A program made the translations under genes and the position numbers. A DNA stretch of 64,000 bases, from NCBI RefSeq assembly GCF_900104035.1, contig NZ_FNIT01000003.1:1-64000 (forward strand). Reading direction: 5' to 3'. Numbering within the stretch: the stretch's first letter is position 1; the number at the start of each line of letters is the position of its first letter. Shown in pieces: positions 55,037 to 64,000 of this stretch. The notes under the pieces are model-generated. The model worked only from the letters and a program-made list of their open reading frames with translations. It was not told the DNA's origin and did no database searches. This DNA is from Aureimonas jatrophae (GTDB lineage Bacteria; Pseudomonadota; Alphaproteobacteria; Rhizobiales; Rhizobiaceae).

Positions 55037-55713
55037 CCCAAGCCCGCGCCCAGCAGCTGCCGCTCGATCTCGGCTCCCACCCGTCGCTGGCCCGCGACGA
55101 CCTCGTGGTCTCGGAGGCCAATGCCTTCGCGGTCGGCGCTGTCGACGCCTGGCCTGAATGGCCTCATCCCGTCGTCGTCGTGGTGGGGCCGAAGGGCTCC
55201 GGCAAGACGCATCTCGCCTGCGCCTGGCAGGACCAGTCTGGTGCGGCGGTGTTCATGCCGGGCGACACGCTGCCCGAGCCGCCCTTCGCGGTCGTGATCG
55301 AAGACGTCGATCGCGGCGACTACGCCGAGGAGGACCTCTTCGCGCTCGTGAACGCGGCTCGTCTCGGCAACGGCTTCGTCATGCTGACCTCGCGCGTGCG
55401 GCCTGCCGCGCTCACGCTGCGCACGCCCGACCTCCTCTCGCGCCTTCGCGCGGCGACGGTTCTCGAGATGGCCGCGCCCGACGACGATCTGCTCGTGGGC
55501 GTCCTCATGAAGCTGGCGGCGGATCGCCAGCTCGAGCTCGATCCGCGCCTCCTCGACTTTGCGTTGCGCCGCATGGATCGCTCCTTGGATGGTGCCGCAG
55601 AGCTCGTACGCCGGCTCGATCTGGCGACGCTTGCCGCGCGGGAAAGGCTGTCGCGCCCGCTCCTGAAGCGCGTTCTCGACGAGATGTCGGTGGAAACCGC
55701 GCCACCGTCATGA
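55033..55713 (+). CDS. hdaA: DnaA regulatory inactivator HdaA
   Basis: DnaA-related AAA+ protein that with the sliding clamp promotes hydrolysis of DnaA-ATP and prevents re-initiation. It has 226 residues. The clamp-binding motif QLPLDL is at residues 8-13. Walker A is [11 protein letters not shown], Walker B is VVIEDVD, and sensor/box motifs [20 protein letters not shown] follow. There is no DnaA DNA-binding domain. The TTG start overlaps the perM stop by 3 nt. Placement next to polyphosphate genes may reflect growth or starvation control. Confidence 0.9.
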   Translation: MTQARAQQLPLDLGSHPSLARDDLVVSEANAFAVGAVDAWPEWPHPVVVVVGPKGSGKTHLACAWQDQSGAAVFMPGDTLPEPPFAVVIEDVDRGDYAEEDLFALVNAARLGNGFVMLTSRVRPAALTLRTPDLLSRLRAATVLEMAAPDDDLLVGVLMKLAADRQLELDPRLLDFALRRMDRSLDGAAELVRRLDLATLAARERLSRPLLKRVLDEMSVETAPPS

Positions 55714-55772
55714 AAGGATCGCGTCCGTCGTCTAGTCCCGCGCGACCAAGACCGACAGGAGGCGATTCAACC

Positions 55773-58136
55773 GTGAGCGAGACCGTCAGCGAAGAGAAGA
55801 AGCCCGCCCGCTCCGCGAGCCGTCGCCGGAATGTCGAGGTGCCGGTGGCCGACGTTCCCGCGACCATAGCGCATGATGGCGAACAGGCGGTTCGGATCGA
55901 TCTGCCGGAGGCCATGCCCGATCTCGACCAGCCTTTGATGGAGGCGATCGGCGCCGTTCCGGCATCGCCGGCCGCGGAGGTCGCGCCGCCGGCCGCGTCC
56001 GACCTTCCGCCGGACCGCTACGTGAACCGCGAGATCTCGTGGCTGCAGTTCAACCGGCGCGTTCTCGAGGAATCCGAGAACACCGCTCATCCGCTTCTGG
56101 AGCGCGTGCGCTTCCTGTCGATCTCGGCCGGCAATCTGGACGAATTCTTCATGGTCCGAGTGGCGGGCCTGGCCGGGCAGGTGCGCGCAAAGCTCGAGAT
56201 CCGATCCGACGACGGCCTTCTTCCGCAGGAGCAGCTGAACCTCATTCTGGCCGAGGTGGAAGCGCTACAGATCGCTCAGCAGGCGTCGCTCGCCGAGCTT
56301 GTGAAGGCGCTCAAGGCCGAGAACATCCTGATCGTCGGGGCGGGCGAACTGAAGAAGGACGATCGCGCCTGGCTCGAGAAGCATTTCGACGACGCGATCT
56401 TTCCGGTCCTGACGCCACTTTCGGTGGACCCGGCCCATCCGTTTCCGTTCATTCCGAACCTCGGTTTCTCGATGGCCTTCGCGCTGGAGCGAGAACGCGA
56501 CTCGCAGCGCATGAATGCGCTTCTGCGCCTGCCCACCGCGCTGCAACGCTTCATAGAGATGCCCGTCAGCGAGTCGGGGCAGGCGCGCTTCGTGCCGCTG
56601 GAGAGCGTCGTCGCGCTGTTCATCTCGCGACTGTTTCCAGGCTATCGTGTGCGCGGCCAGGGAACGTTCCGCATCATTCGCGACTCGGATATCGAGGTCG
56701 AGGAGGAGGCGGAGGATCTCGTTCGCCTCTTCGAGACGGCGCTCAAGCGCCGCCGGCGTGGGCGCGTGATCCGCATCGAGTTCGATCACGTGATGCCCGA
56801 GGGTCTGCGTAACTTCGTGGCGGGCGAGCTCAACGTCTCCGAAAACCGCGTGTCGGTCATGGACGGAATGCTCGCGCTCGACTCGGTATCTCAGATCGTG
56901 CGTGTACCCCGCGACGATCTCAAGTTCTCGTCCTATATCCCGCGCTTCCCGGAGCGGATCCGCGAACACAATGGCGACTGCTTCGCGGCGATCCGCGAGA
57001 AGGACATCGTCATACACCATCCCTACGAGAGCTTCGACGTCGTGGTGCAGTTCCTGCGCCAGGCCGCTCTCGACCCCAATGTCGTGGCGATCAAGCAGAC
57101 GCTCTACCGGACCTCGAACGACTCGCCGATCGTGCGCGCGCTCGTGGATGCCGCCGAAGCCGGAAAGTCGGTGACGGCGCTGGTGGAGTTGAAGGCTCGC
57201 TTCGACGAGGAAGCGAACATCAAGTGGGCGCGCGACCTCGAGCGCGCCGGCGTGCAGGTCGTCTTCGGCTTCATCGAGAAGAAGACCCATTCCAAGATGA
57301 GCCTCGTGGTCCGGCGCGAGGAGGGCAAGCTCGTCTCCTTCGTTCACCTGGGCACGGGCAACTACCACCCGATCACGGCGAAGATCTATACGGACCTCAG
57401 CTACTTCACAGCCGATCCCGACATCGCGCACGATGTCTCCATCATCTTCAACTACATCACCGGATATGCCGAGCCTTCGACGCTGCGCAAGCTCGCGGTC
57501 TCGCCGCTGACGCTGCGTCGGCGCATTCTCCAGCACATCGAGGAGGAGATCGCGCACGAGAAGGCGGGCCGGCCGGGCCAGATCTGGATGAAGATGAACT
57601 CGCTGGTCGATGCCGAGATCATCGACGCGCTGTACCGGGCGAGTCAGGCGGGCGTCGAGATCGACCTTGTCGTGCGCGGCATCTGTTGTCTCAAGCCGCG
57701 CGTACCCGGCTTGTCGGACAACATTCGCGTCAAGTCGATCATCGGGCGCTTCCTCGAGCACAGCCGGATCTTCTGCTTCGGCGCCGGCCACGGGTTGCCT
57801 TCGGAAAAGGCTCTCGTCTACATGGGCTCGGCCGACATGATGCCGCGAAACCTCGACCGCCGGGTCGAGACGCTGGTGCCCATCACGACCCCGACGGTTC
57901 ACAGTCAGGTGCTTTCGCAGATCATGCTCGCCAACATTCTCGACAATCAGCAAAGCTGGTCGGTGCTGTCGGACGGCACCTCGCGTCGCATCACGCCCTC
58001 GGAAGGGGAGATGCCCTTCAACGCGCAGCGCTACTTCATGACCAACCCGAGCCTCTCGGGACGAGGGAAGGCCCTGAAATCGAATGCACCCAAGCTCATC
58101 GCCCGACAGCGTGCCGAGCATTCCCGCTTCGATTGA
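55773..58136 (+). CDS. ppk: Polyphosphate kinase 1
   Basis: Makes polyphosphate from ATP; membrane-associated. It has about 787 residues from a GTG start that has AGGAGG 10 nt upstream. An ATG 21 codons earlier overlaps the hdaA stop and is the alternative. A disordered N-terminal stretch of about 80 residues precedes the PPK core [20 protein letters not shown]. The phosphorylated His506 in [13 protein letters not shown] and the second essential His663 in [12 protein letters not shown] lie 157 residues apart, as in E. coli (435 and 592). [20 protein letters not shown] and [20 protein letters not shown] are conserved. It overlaps ppx by 53 nt. Confidence 0.96.
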   Translation: MSETVSEEKKPARSASRRRNVEVPVADVPATIAHDGEQAVRIDLPEAMPDLDQPLMEAIGAVPASPAAEVAPPAASDLPPDRYVNREISWLQFNRRVLEESENTAHPLLERVRFLSISAGNLDEFFMVRVAGLAGQVRAKLEIRSDDGLLPQEQLNLILAEVEALQIAQQASLAELVKALKAENILIVGAGELKKDDRAWLEKHFDDAIFPVLTPLSVDPAHPFPFIPNLGFSMAFALERERDSQRMNALLRLPTALQRFIEMPVSESGQARFVPLESVVALFISRLFPGYRVRGQGTFRIIRDSDIEVEEEAEDLVRLFETALKRRRRGRVIRIEFDHVMPEGLRNFVAGELNVSENRVSVMDGMLALDSVSQIVRVPRDDLKFSSYIPRFPERIREHNGDCFAAIREKDIVIHHPYESFDVVVQFLRQAALDPNVVAIKQTLYRTSNDSPIVRALVDAAEAGKSVTALVELKARFDEEANIKWARDLERAGVQVVFGFIEKKTHSKMSLVVRREEGKLVSFVHLGTGNYHPITAKIYTDLSYFTADPDIAHDVSIIFNYITGYAEPSTLRKLAVSPLTLRRRILQHIEEEIAHEKAGRPGQIWMKMNSLVDAEIIDALYRASQAGVEIDLVVRGICCLKPRVPGLSDNIRVKSIIGRFLEHSRIFCFGAGHGLPSEKALVYMGSADMMPRNLDRRVETLVPITTPTVHSQVLSQIMLANILDNQQSWSVLSDGTSRRITPSEGEMPFNAQRYFMTNPSLSGRGKALKSNAPKLIARQRAEHSRFD

Positions 58137-59643
58137 CGCCGACGCACAGGGGCGCATCCGCGACCGGGTTCCGGTCGCGGTCGTGGACATCGGCTCCAAC
58201 TCGGTGCGCCTCGTCATCTACGAGGGCAACAGCCGGGCCCCGACGATCCTCTTCAACGAGAAGGTGTTGAGCGGCCTCGGTCGCGGCTTGGCCCAGACCA
58301 ACCGGCTCGACGACAAGGCCGTCGCCAGCGCGATCGGCGCGTTGACGCGGTTTCGCGCCCTGTGTCGGCAATCGGGTGTCGGCGAGGTCCATCCGATCGC
58401 GACCGCCGCCGCGCGCGAGGCAACCAACGGACCCGACTTCATCCGCGCCGCCGAAGCGGCGATCGGTTGCCCGATCACCATTCTCTCCGGTGCCGACGAG
58501 GCGCGCTTCGCGGCAGAAGGCGTGATGGCCGGCTTTCACGCCCCGAGCGGCTTCGCGGGGGATTTGGGCGGCGGTAGCCTGGAGATCGTCGAAATCAGCA
58601 ACGGCGCGATCGGGCAGGGCATCACCATGCCGCTCGGCGGCCTTCGACTGCAGGATCTATCGGGTAACGATCCCGCCAAGGCCCGTGCCATCGCCGACAG
58701 TCACGTCGTCGCCTCCGGGTTCGGTCCGCTCGCTGCCGGCCGTCCCTTCTTCGCGGTCGGTGGAACGTGGCGCAACCTCTTCCGCCTGCACATGGAGCAG
58801 ACGGGGTATCCGCTGCACGTCATGCACGGCTATACGGTGAAGGCGGCCGATGCCGCCGACTTTCTCGGCGCGGTCGTCAAAAGCGACCCCGAGAAGCTGC
58901 CGGGCATCGCCGCCGTATCGCGCTCGCGTCGCCAGCTCCTCGCCTTTGGTGCCGTGGCGATGCAGGCGGTCGTTCAGCACCTCAAGCCGTCCGAGATCGT
59001 CCTGTCTGCCTACGGCGTGCGGGAGGGTTATCTGCATTCCCGCCTGTCGGACGAGGACAAGGCCAAGGACCCACTGATCGAGGCCGCGCACGAACTCTCG
59101 GTCCTGCGCTCGCGCTCGCCGCGCCACAACGAAGAACTCGTGGAATGGACCAACCGGACCTTCGCGGCACTCGGTATCGCCGAGACCCTGGACGAGGCGC
59201 GCCTGCGCCGCGCCGCCTGTCTTCTCACCGACATCTCGTGGCGCGCGCACCCGGACTATCGCGGGCGCCAAAGCATGTCGATCATCGTCAACGCGAACTT
59301 CCCGGCCGTTGATCACGCCGGCCGCGCCTATCTCGGGCTTGCCAACTACTACCGCTACGAAGGCGAGTTCGATCCGGTGGCGCTCAACGTCCTCGGCCAG
59401 GCGGTCGACACGCGATCGCTTCATCTGGCCCGCGTCCTCGCATCGCTCTTCCGGGTGACGTACCTTCTGACGGCCGCCATGCCCGGCGTCCTTGGTCGCC
59501 TGCGCTGGCTGCAGGATCCGCGCGGCGGGTTCACGCTTGCGGTTCCGCGCGAACTCGCGGGTCTTATCGGCGAGCGGCCGGAAGCGCGGCTTCAGGCCTT
59601 CTCGCGGATCGTCGACCGCACCTTGCGCATGGAAGCTCGTTGA
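58084..59643 (+). CDS. ppx: Exopolyphosphatase / Ppx-GppA family phosphatase
   Basis: Degrades polyphosphate from the end, or pppGpp, opposing the kinase encoded just before. It has 519 residues: ASKHA-fold phosphate-binding loops [18 protein letters not shown] and [17 protein letters not shown], a conserved Glu-containing [11 protein letters not shown] segment, and a C-terminal HD-like region ([20 protein letters not shown]). Its ATG lies 53 nt inside ppk. AGGGAAGG sits 12 nt upstream, so translation is probably coupled. An ATG this far inside the preceding gene is unusual but extends a protein N-terminus with little conservation, so a later start is possible. Confidence 0.93.
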   Translation: MHPSSSPDSVPSIPASIDADAQGRIRDRVPVAVVDIGSNSVRLVIYEGNSRAPTILFNEKVLSGLGRGLAQTNRLDDKAVASAIGALTRFRALCRQSGVGEVHPIATAAAREATNGPDFIRAAEAAIGCPITILSGADEARFAAEGVMAGFHAPSGFAGDLGGGSLEIVEISNGAIGQGITMPLGGLRLQDLSGNDPAKARAIADSHVVASGFGPLAAGRPFFAVGGTWRNLFRLHMEQTGYPLHVMHGYTVKAADAADFLGAVVKSDPEKLPGIAAVSRSRRQLLAFGAVAMQAVVQHLKPSEIVLSAYGVREGYLHSRLSDEDKAKDPLIEAAHELSVLRSRSPRHNEELVEWTNRTFAALGIAETLDEARLRRAACLLTDISWRAHPDYRGRQSMSIIVNANFPAVDHAGRAYLGLANYYRYEGEFDPVALNVLGQAVDTRSLHLARVLASLFRVTYLLTAAMPGVLGRLRWLQDPRGGFTLAVPRELAGLIGERPEARLQAFSRIVDRTLRMEAR

Positions 59644-59653
59644 GGTCGCGCCG

Positions 59654-60805
59654 TCAGAGCGCGACCACCTCGACCTTGCGGTTGCGGTAGACGAGGGCCG
59701 TGCGTCCGGCCAAGAGATCCAGCGCACGCGCACCAAAGAGCTCGCGCCGCCAACCCTGAAGCGCCGCGACGTCGGCCTTTTCGCCCTCAACCGCCAGCTT
59801 CTCCAGATCGTCACCGGATGCGATCATGCGACCCGCGACGCCACGTTCCTCGACGACGATCTTCAGAAGCACGCGAAGGAACTCCACCGCCGCCGCCGTT
59901 CCTTCCGGGAGGTTCGGCGGGCGGGGGATCGGCGGCAACTCGCCTCGCGGCACCGCCAGCGCCCGGCCGACCGCCGCGAGGATCTCTCGGCCGGCGGACG
60001 AGCGCTCGAAGCCCTTCGAAACCGAACGCAGGCGGCCCAGCGCCGTTTCGTCCTTCGGCTGCTGCTGCGCGATCTCGTAGATCGCGTCGTCCTTGAGAAC
60101 GCGGCTGCGCGGCTGGTCGCGTGCGCGCGCCTCGCGCTCGCGCCAGGCGGCGACCTCCTTCAGAACCTGTAGTTCGATCGGCTTGCGGACCCGCAGCTTC
60201 AACCGGCGCCAGGCGTCGTCGGGATGGATGTCGTAGGTGCGCGGGTCGCTGAGAACCGCCATCTCGTCGCGCAGCCAATCGGTCCGGCCCTCGACCTCCA
60301 ACGCCGAGCGCAGGTAGCGGTAGGCGTCGCGCAAGTACGTCACGTCTGCCAAGGCGTAGGTCAGCTGATCGTCCGATAGCGGGCGATGCCGCCAGTCCGT
60401 AAAGCGCGAGGTCTTGTCGATGCGCCCCGAACTCGTGCGAGCGACCAGCTGATCGTAGGCGATCGACTCGCCGAAGCCGCAGACCATCGCGGCGACCTGC
60501 GTGTCGAAGAGCGGGGCAGGAATCAGACCGCCGAGCTTATGAATGATCTCGATGTCCTGCCGCGCGGCGTGAAAGACCTTCAGGACGTTTCGGTTCGCCA
60601 TGAGTTCGAAGAACGGCGCCAGATCGATGTCCGGCGCGAGCGGATCCACCAGCACCGCGAGATCATCGGACGCCATCTGAACCAGGCAGAGCTCCGGCCA
60701 GAAGGTCGTCTCCCGGATGAACTCGGTATCGACCGTGACGAACTCCGCTCGCGCGAGTGTCTGGCAGGCATCCTGAAGGGCGGCGGTCGTCGTGATGGGC
60801 TCCAT
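59654..60805 (-). CDS. rnd: Ribonuclease D
   Basis: 3'-5' exoribonuclease of tRNA and stable RNA maturation; 383 residues. The DEDDy exonuclease motifs are EFVTVDTEFIRETTFWPELC (Asp, Glu), KVFHAARQDIEIIHKLGG (Asp) and TYALADVTYLRDAYRYL (Tyr, Asp). One HRDC domain (about 205-290) follows and a second degenerate helical region ends the protein. It is convergent with ppx, 10 bp apart, and divergent from aspS, a common arrangement in Alphaproteobacteria. Confidence 0.95.
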   Translation of the reverse strand: MEPITTTAALQDACQTLARAEFVTVDTEFIRETTFWPELCLVQMASDDLAVLVDPLAPDIDLAPFFELMANRNVLKVFHAARQDIEIIHKLGGLIPAPLFDTQVAAMVCGFGESIAYDQLVARTSSGRIDKTSRFTDWRHRPLSDDQLTYALADVTYLRDAYRYLRSALEVEGRTDWLRDEMAVLSDPRTYDIHPDDAWRRLKLRVRKPIELQVLKEVAAWREREARARDQPRSRVLKDDAIYEIAQQQPKDETALGRLRSVSKGFERSSAGREILAAVGRALAVPRGELPPIPRPPNLPEGTAAAVEFLRVLLKIVVEERGVAGRMIASGDDLEKLAVEGEKADVAALQGWRRELFGARALDLLAGRTALVYRNRKVEVVAL

Positions 60806-60896
60806 GCGGTCCTCTTACCGTCTCCGCCGGCCGCTTGCACGTGGCGCGCGTGCGCCGAGCACATCTATTCACGGGATTAGGGGTAGGGCGCGCGAA

Positions 60897-60925
60897 CTTG
60901 ACAGTCGTTAACGGCCATGCGTTTT
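60897..60925 (+). promoter_or_regulatory. Possible aspS promoter
   Basis: CTTGACA carries a perfect -35 hexamer (TTGACA). The -10 candidate 17 bases later, CGTTTT, matches CTATAT at only three positions. It would give a leader of about 55-60 nt before aspS. Confidence 0.35.
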
Positions 60926-60990
60926 CCGCCCACTAGACCGGGGCGCGGCGCGAGGCGTGCGTCCAGCCGAGTTCAGTCGAAAGAAGACCC

Positions 60991-62781
60991 ATGCATCGCT
61001 ACCGCAGCCATACCTGTGCCGCGCTCCGCCCCGCCCATGTCGGCGAGACCGTCCGCCTTTCGGGTTGGGTTCATCGGGTTCGCGACCACGGCGGCCTTCT
61101 GTTCATCGATCTGCGCGATCACTACGGCCTGACGCAGATCGTCGTCGATCCGGAAAGCGCGGCCTTCAAGACGGCCGAGGCCGTGCGATCGGAATGGGTG
61201 ATCCGCGTCGACGGAGAGGTGAAGGCGCGCACGCCCGAGACCGTGAACGCGAAGCTGCCCACCGGCGAGGTGGAGATCTTCGCGCGCGAGATCGAGGTGC
61301 TGGCGCAGGCCAAGGAGTTGCCGCTGCCGGTGTTCGGCGAGCCGGACTACCCCGAGGACGTGCGCCTTCGCTATCGCTTCCTCGACCTGCGCCGTGAAAC
61401 GCTTCACCGCAACATCATGCGCCGCACGCAGGTCGTCGCCGCCATGCGCCGCCGCATGACCGAAAGCGGCTTCAACGAGTTCCAGACACCGATCCTGACG
61501 GCGTCGAGCCCGGAAGGCGCCCGCGACTTCCTGGTCCCGTCGCGTCTTCACAACGGCATGTTCTATGCGTTGCCGCAGGCGCCGCAGCAGTACAAGCAGC
61601 TCCTGATGATGTCGGGCTTCGATCGCTACTTCCAGATCGCGCCCTGCTTCCGCGACGAGGACCCGCGCGCCGACCGCTTCTACGGTGAGTTCTACCAGCT
61701 CGACCTCGAGATGAGCTTCGTCGAGCAGGAAGACGTGTTCCAGACGATGGAGCCCGTCATTCGCGGCATCTTCGAGGAGTTCGCGGACGGCAAGCCCGTC
61801 AGTCAGACCTTCCGCCGCATCCCCTATGCCGAGTCGATCCGGCGCTACGGCTCCGACAAGCCGGATCTGCGCAACCCGATCGAGATGCAGGCCGTGACCG
61901 AGCATTTCGCCGGATCCGGCTTCAAGGTCTTCGCCGGCATGATCGCGAAGGACCCGGCCGTCGAGGTCTGGGCCATTCCTGCCAAGACCGGCGGATCGCG
62001 GGCCTTCTGCGATCGCATGAACGGCTGGGCGCAAGGCGAGGGGCAGCCGGGCCTCGGCTACATCTTCTGGCGCGAGGAGGCCGGCAAGCTGGAAGGCGCC
62101 GGGCCGCTCGCCAAGAACATCGGCGAGGAGCGAACCGAAGCGATCCGCACGCAGCTCGGTCTTGGCGCGGGCGATGCCTGCTTCTTCGTCGCCGGCGTGC
62201 CGTCCAAGTTCTATTCCTTCGCCGGCTCGGCGCGTACCCGCGTCGGCGAGGAGCTGAACCTCGTCGACCGTGACCGGTTCGAGCTTGCCTGGATCATCGA
62301 CTTCCCGTTCTACGAGTGGGACGAGGACAACAAGAAGGTCGACTTCGCGCATAATCCCTTCTCGATGCCGCAGGGCGGCATCGAAGCGTTGGAGGGTCAG
62401 GAGCCGCTGACGATCAAGGCGTTCCAGTACGACATCGTCTGCAACGGCTTCGAGATCGCGAGCGGAGGCATCCGCAACCAGTTGCCCGAAACCATGGTGA
62501 AGGCGTTCGAGATCGCCGGCTATACGCGTGCGGACGTCGAGGAACGGTTCGGCGGCCTGTATCGTGCATTCCAGTACGGTGCACCGCCCCATGGTGGCAT
62601 GGCGGCGGGCGTCGACCGTATCGTCATGCTCCTGTGCGGCGCCAAGAACCTGCGCGAGATCGCGCTGTTCCCGATGAACCAGCAGGCCCACGACCTCTTG
62701 ATGGGTGCTCCGGCTGAGGCGACGCCGGCGCAGCTTCGGGAACTCGGCCTGCGTGCAATCCCACCGGCGCCGAAGGGCTGA
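60991..62781 (+). CDS. aspS: Aspartyl-tRNA synthetase
   Basis: Class IIb synthetase, 596 residues, bacterial type. The N-terminal OB anticodon-binding domain shows [20 protein letters not shown]. Motif 2 is [20 protein letters not shown], and motif 3 is [20 protein letters not shown]. The bacterial GAD insertion lies at about 300-420. Many Alphaproteobacteria use a non-discriminating AspRS that also charges tRNA-Asn; sequence reading alone does not decide that. A 240-bp region with no clear gene follows, containing a GC-rich hairpin (62788-62822) and the palindrome CGGTTAACCG. Confidence 0.97.
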   Translation: MHRYRSHTCAALRPAHVGETVRLSGWVHRVRDHGGLLFIDLRDHYGLTQIVVDPESAAFKTAEAVRSEWVIRVDGEVKARTPETVNAKLPTGEVEIFAREIEVLAQAKELPLPVFGEPDYPEDVRLRYRFLDLRRETLHRNIMRRTQVVAAMRRRMTESGFNEFQTPILTASSPEGARDFLVPSRLHNGMFYALPQAPQQYKQLLMMSGFDRYFQIAPCFRDEDPRADRFYGEFYQLDLEMSFVEQEDVFQTMEPVIRGIFEEFADGKPVSQTFRRIPYAESIRRYGSDKPDLRNPIEMQAVTEHFAGSGFKVFAGMIAKDPAVEVWAIPAKTGGSRAFCDRMNGWAQGEGQPGLGYIFWREEAGKLEGAGPLAKNIGEERTEAIRTQLGLGAGDACFFVAGVPSKFYSFAGSARTRVGEELNLVDRDRFELAWIIDFPFYEWDEDNKKVDFAHNPFSMPQGGIEALEGQEPLTIKAFQYDIVCNGFEIASGGIRNQLPETMVKAFEIAGYTRADVEERFGGLYRAFQYGAPPHGGMAAGVDRIVMLLCGAKNLREIALFPMNQQAHDLLMGAPAEATPAQLRELGLRAIPPAPKG

Positions 62782-63022
62782 TCTCGCGCCCGCTGCGCTT
62801 CCGCACGGGAAGGGTGGCGGGCAGGCCTATGATACTGTTATCAGCAGCCGTGCCGTAGCGGTTTAAGGGGTGTTCATGCTTTCCGTCGGATCGAGGTGAC
62901 TGGTCGAACCGTCGGTTAACCGCGTTCGGCATTCACGCAATAGTGGATGCTTCTTTCACTGCGCGGAAAGGTTGACCGTCGAATGATCCGGCTCAAACCG
63001 GACCTATCGAACGGAAAGCCTC

Positions 63023-64000
63023 ATGGACACGCTGATCTCGCGCGCCGAGTGTCCCGTCTATGCCGACCTCGACGGCACACTGATCCGCAGCGACCTCCTT
63101 TGGGAGACGCTGTTCCTGTTCGCGCGGCAGGATCCTCTCCAGTTCTGGCGCGCCTTCGGCTGGCTCGCGCAAGGGAAATCCGTTCTCAAGGACGAACTCG
63201 CGGCGCGCGTCGAGTTCGATGCCAAGAGCCTGCCCTACCGCGAAGAGGTCGTGGCTGCCCTGCAAGCCGAGCGGGAGACGGGACGGCGGATCGTCTTGGC
63301 GACGGCCTCCAACGAGCGGCTGGCCCATGCGGTCGCCGACCATCTCGGCATCTTCGACGAGGTCCTGGCGAGCGATCGCGAGACCAACCTGTCGGCGTCC
63401 CGCAAGCTGGAACGCATCGTCGCGACGTGCGGACCGCAGGGATTCGATTACTTCGGCAACTCGCAGGACGATGTCTGCCTGTTTCGCGAAGCGCGTCAGG
63501 CGACGGTGGTGCAACCGGACCGGGCCGCCACCAACTGGCATGCCGGAGCCGATCCGCATACTCGTCTGATCCGCGACGATGGCCACCCTGCGAAGGCTCT
63601 CGTGAAGGCGCTTCGTCCGCATCAGTGGATGAAGAACGTCCTGGTTTTCGTCCCGATCGTGCTCACGCAGGAATATCTCAACATCGGGTTGTTCCTGGCC
63701 GGCATCCTGGCGTTCGTGTCGTTTTCGTTCGCGGCATCCGCCGTCTACATCGTCAACGACCTCCTAGACCTCTCCGCAGACCGTCGCCACAAGACGAAGC
63801 GCAACCGTCCGTTCGCCTCCGGTCGCGTTCCGATCCCGACAGGTCTTGCGATGGCGGGCGGCCTGCTCGTCGTGTCCTTCGGGATCGCGGCCTTCCTGCC
63901 CGTTGCCTTCATACTGGTGCTCGGCGTCTATCTCGTCGCGACGACGGCCTACTCGTTCGCCTTGAAGCGTATGCTCCTGATCGACGTCCTGACGCTGGCC
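63023..64000 (+). CDS. HAD-UbiA fusion: prenyltransferase with N-terminal phosphatase-like domain (cut by window edge)
   Basis: 326 residues are visible and the frame is open at the window end. Residues about 8-180 form a HAD phosphatase-like domain: motif I YADLDGTLIRSDLLWETL (nucleophile Asp and acid Asp), motif II LATASNERLAHAVADHLG, Lys in SASRKLERI and motif IV YFGNSQDDVCLF. From about 190 the UbiA prenyltransferase part begins (KALRPHQWMKNVLVFVPIVL), with the metal-binding signature YIVNDLLDLSADRRHKTKRN. Membrane helices follow. The closest idea is the decaprenyl-phosphate phosphoribosyltransferase-like group. The real acceptor is unknown. GGAAAG lies 6 nt before the ATG. Confidence 0.85.
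   Translation, partial: MDTLISRAECPVYADLDGTLIRSDLLWETLFLFARQDPLQFWRAFGWLAQGKSVLKDELAARVEFDAKSLPYREEVVAALQAERETGRRIVLATASNERLAHAVADHLGIFDEVLASDRETNLSASRKLERIVATCGPQGFDYFGNSQDDVCLFREARQATVVQPDRAATNWHAGADPHTRLIRDDGHPAKALVKALRPHQWMKNVLVFVPIVLTQEYLNIGLFLAGILAFVSFSFAASAVYIVNDLLDLSADRRHKTKRNRPFASGRVPIPTGLAMAGGLLVVSFGIAAFLPVAFILVLGVYLVATTAYSFALKRMLLIDVLTLA

Noticed and set aside
56265-58217. A 650-codon open frame opposite ppk
   Set aside because: No recognisable domain; ppk shows the essential histidines and conserved blocks.
62830-63022. Possible small gene or sRNA in the gap after aspS
   Set aside because: Several short repeats and a palindrome occur, but there is no open frame with a ribosome site and no promoter-terminator pair.

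Overview
The window is a GC-rich stretch (roughly two thirds G+C) of an alphaproteobacterial chromosome. Gene content and gene order point to Hyphomicrobiales (Rhizobiales): rpsF-rpsR-DUF2232-rplI near dnaB-radA-cvpA-purF, fabD-fabG-acpP-fabF-mltG-yicC-gmk running into rsmA-pdxA-surA-lptD-lptG-lptF, and perM-hdaA-ppk-ppx. An Aurantimonas/Aureimonas-like bacterium would fit, but the genus is inference only. Coding density is very high, many genes overlap by 4 nt, and I see no insertion sequence, phage, CRISPR array or obvious island. Nearly everything is core housekeeping DNA.

Layout. 1-5.2 kb: a chemoreceptor cut by the left edge, then a FixL-like three-PAS sensor kinase and its FixJ-type regulator, and a DUF1684 protein. 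5.36-5.45 kb: tRNA-Ser(GCU). 5.6-11.2 kb: a membrane-anchored LysM protein, an Atm1-type ABC exporter, the phosphatidylethanolamine genes psd-pssA, and a PPOX-fold flavoprotein. 11.2-17.2 kb (minus): dnaB, radA, cvpA, purF and an SDR enzyme. 17.3-21.2 kb (minus): cfa, then the ribosomal cluster rpsF-rpsR-DUF2232-rplI with two intrinsic terminators. 21.5-27.9 kb (plus): fatty-acid synthesis (fabD, fabG, acpP, fabF), then mltG, yicC, gmk. 27.9-35.6 kb (minus): lptF-lptG-lptD-surA-pdxA-rsmA, an outer-membrane biogenesis operon. 35.8-46.5 kb: pepA-holC, an exported hydrolase, an ABC-F protein, a GST, ndk, moaD-moaE, pgsA, uvrC and an outer-membrane beta-barrel. 46.5-52 kb: a second GST, an unrecognised exported protein, rlmJ, an Old Yellow Enzyme and a molybdopterin oxidoreductase. 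52-62.8 kb: purM-purN, perM-hdaA-ppk-ppx, rnd, aspS. The right edge cuts a HAD-UbiA fusion gene.

The genes mostly serve envelope lipid synthesis and export (psd, pssA, pgsA, cfa, fab genes, lptDFG, surA), nucleotide synthesis (purF, purM, purN, gmk, ndk), and DNA replication and repair (dnaB, radA, holC, hdaA, uvrC). moaD-moaE supply a cofactor subunit that the molybdopterin oxidoreductase could use.

The best candidates for something new are regulatory or uncharacterised. They are a stem-loop that hides the whole dnaB ribosome binding site, three back-to-back hairpins between acpP and fabF, the HAD-UbiA fusion, a FixL with apparently intact heme-pocket residues but no nitrogen-fixation genes nearby, an orphan molybdoenzyme, and the small exported protein beside rlmJ. 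I found no clearly new multi-gene system. Start codons were judged from ribosome-binding sites and family alignment by eye. Where no start was clear, the entry says so.
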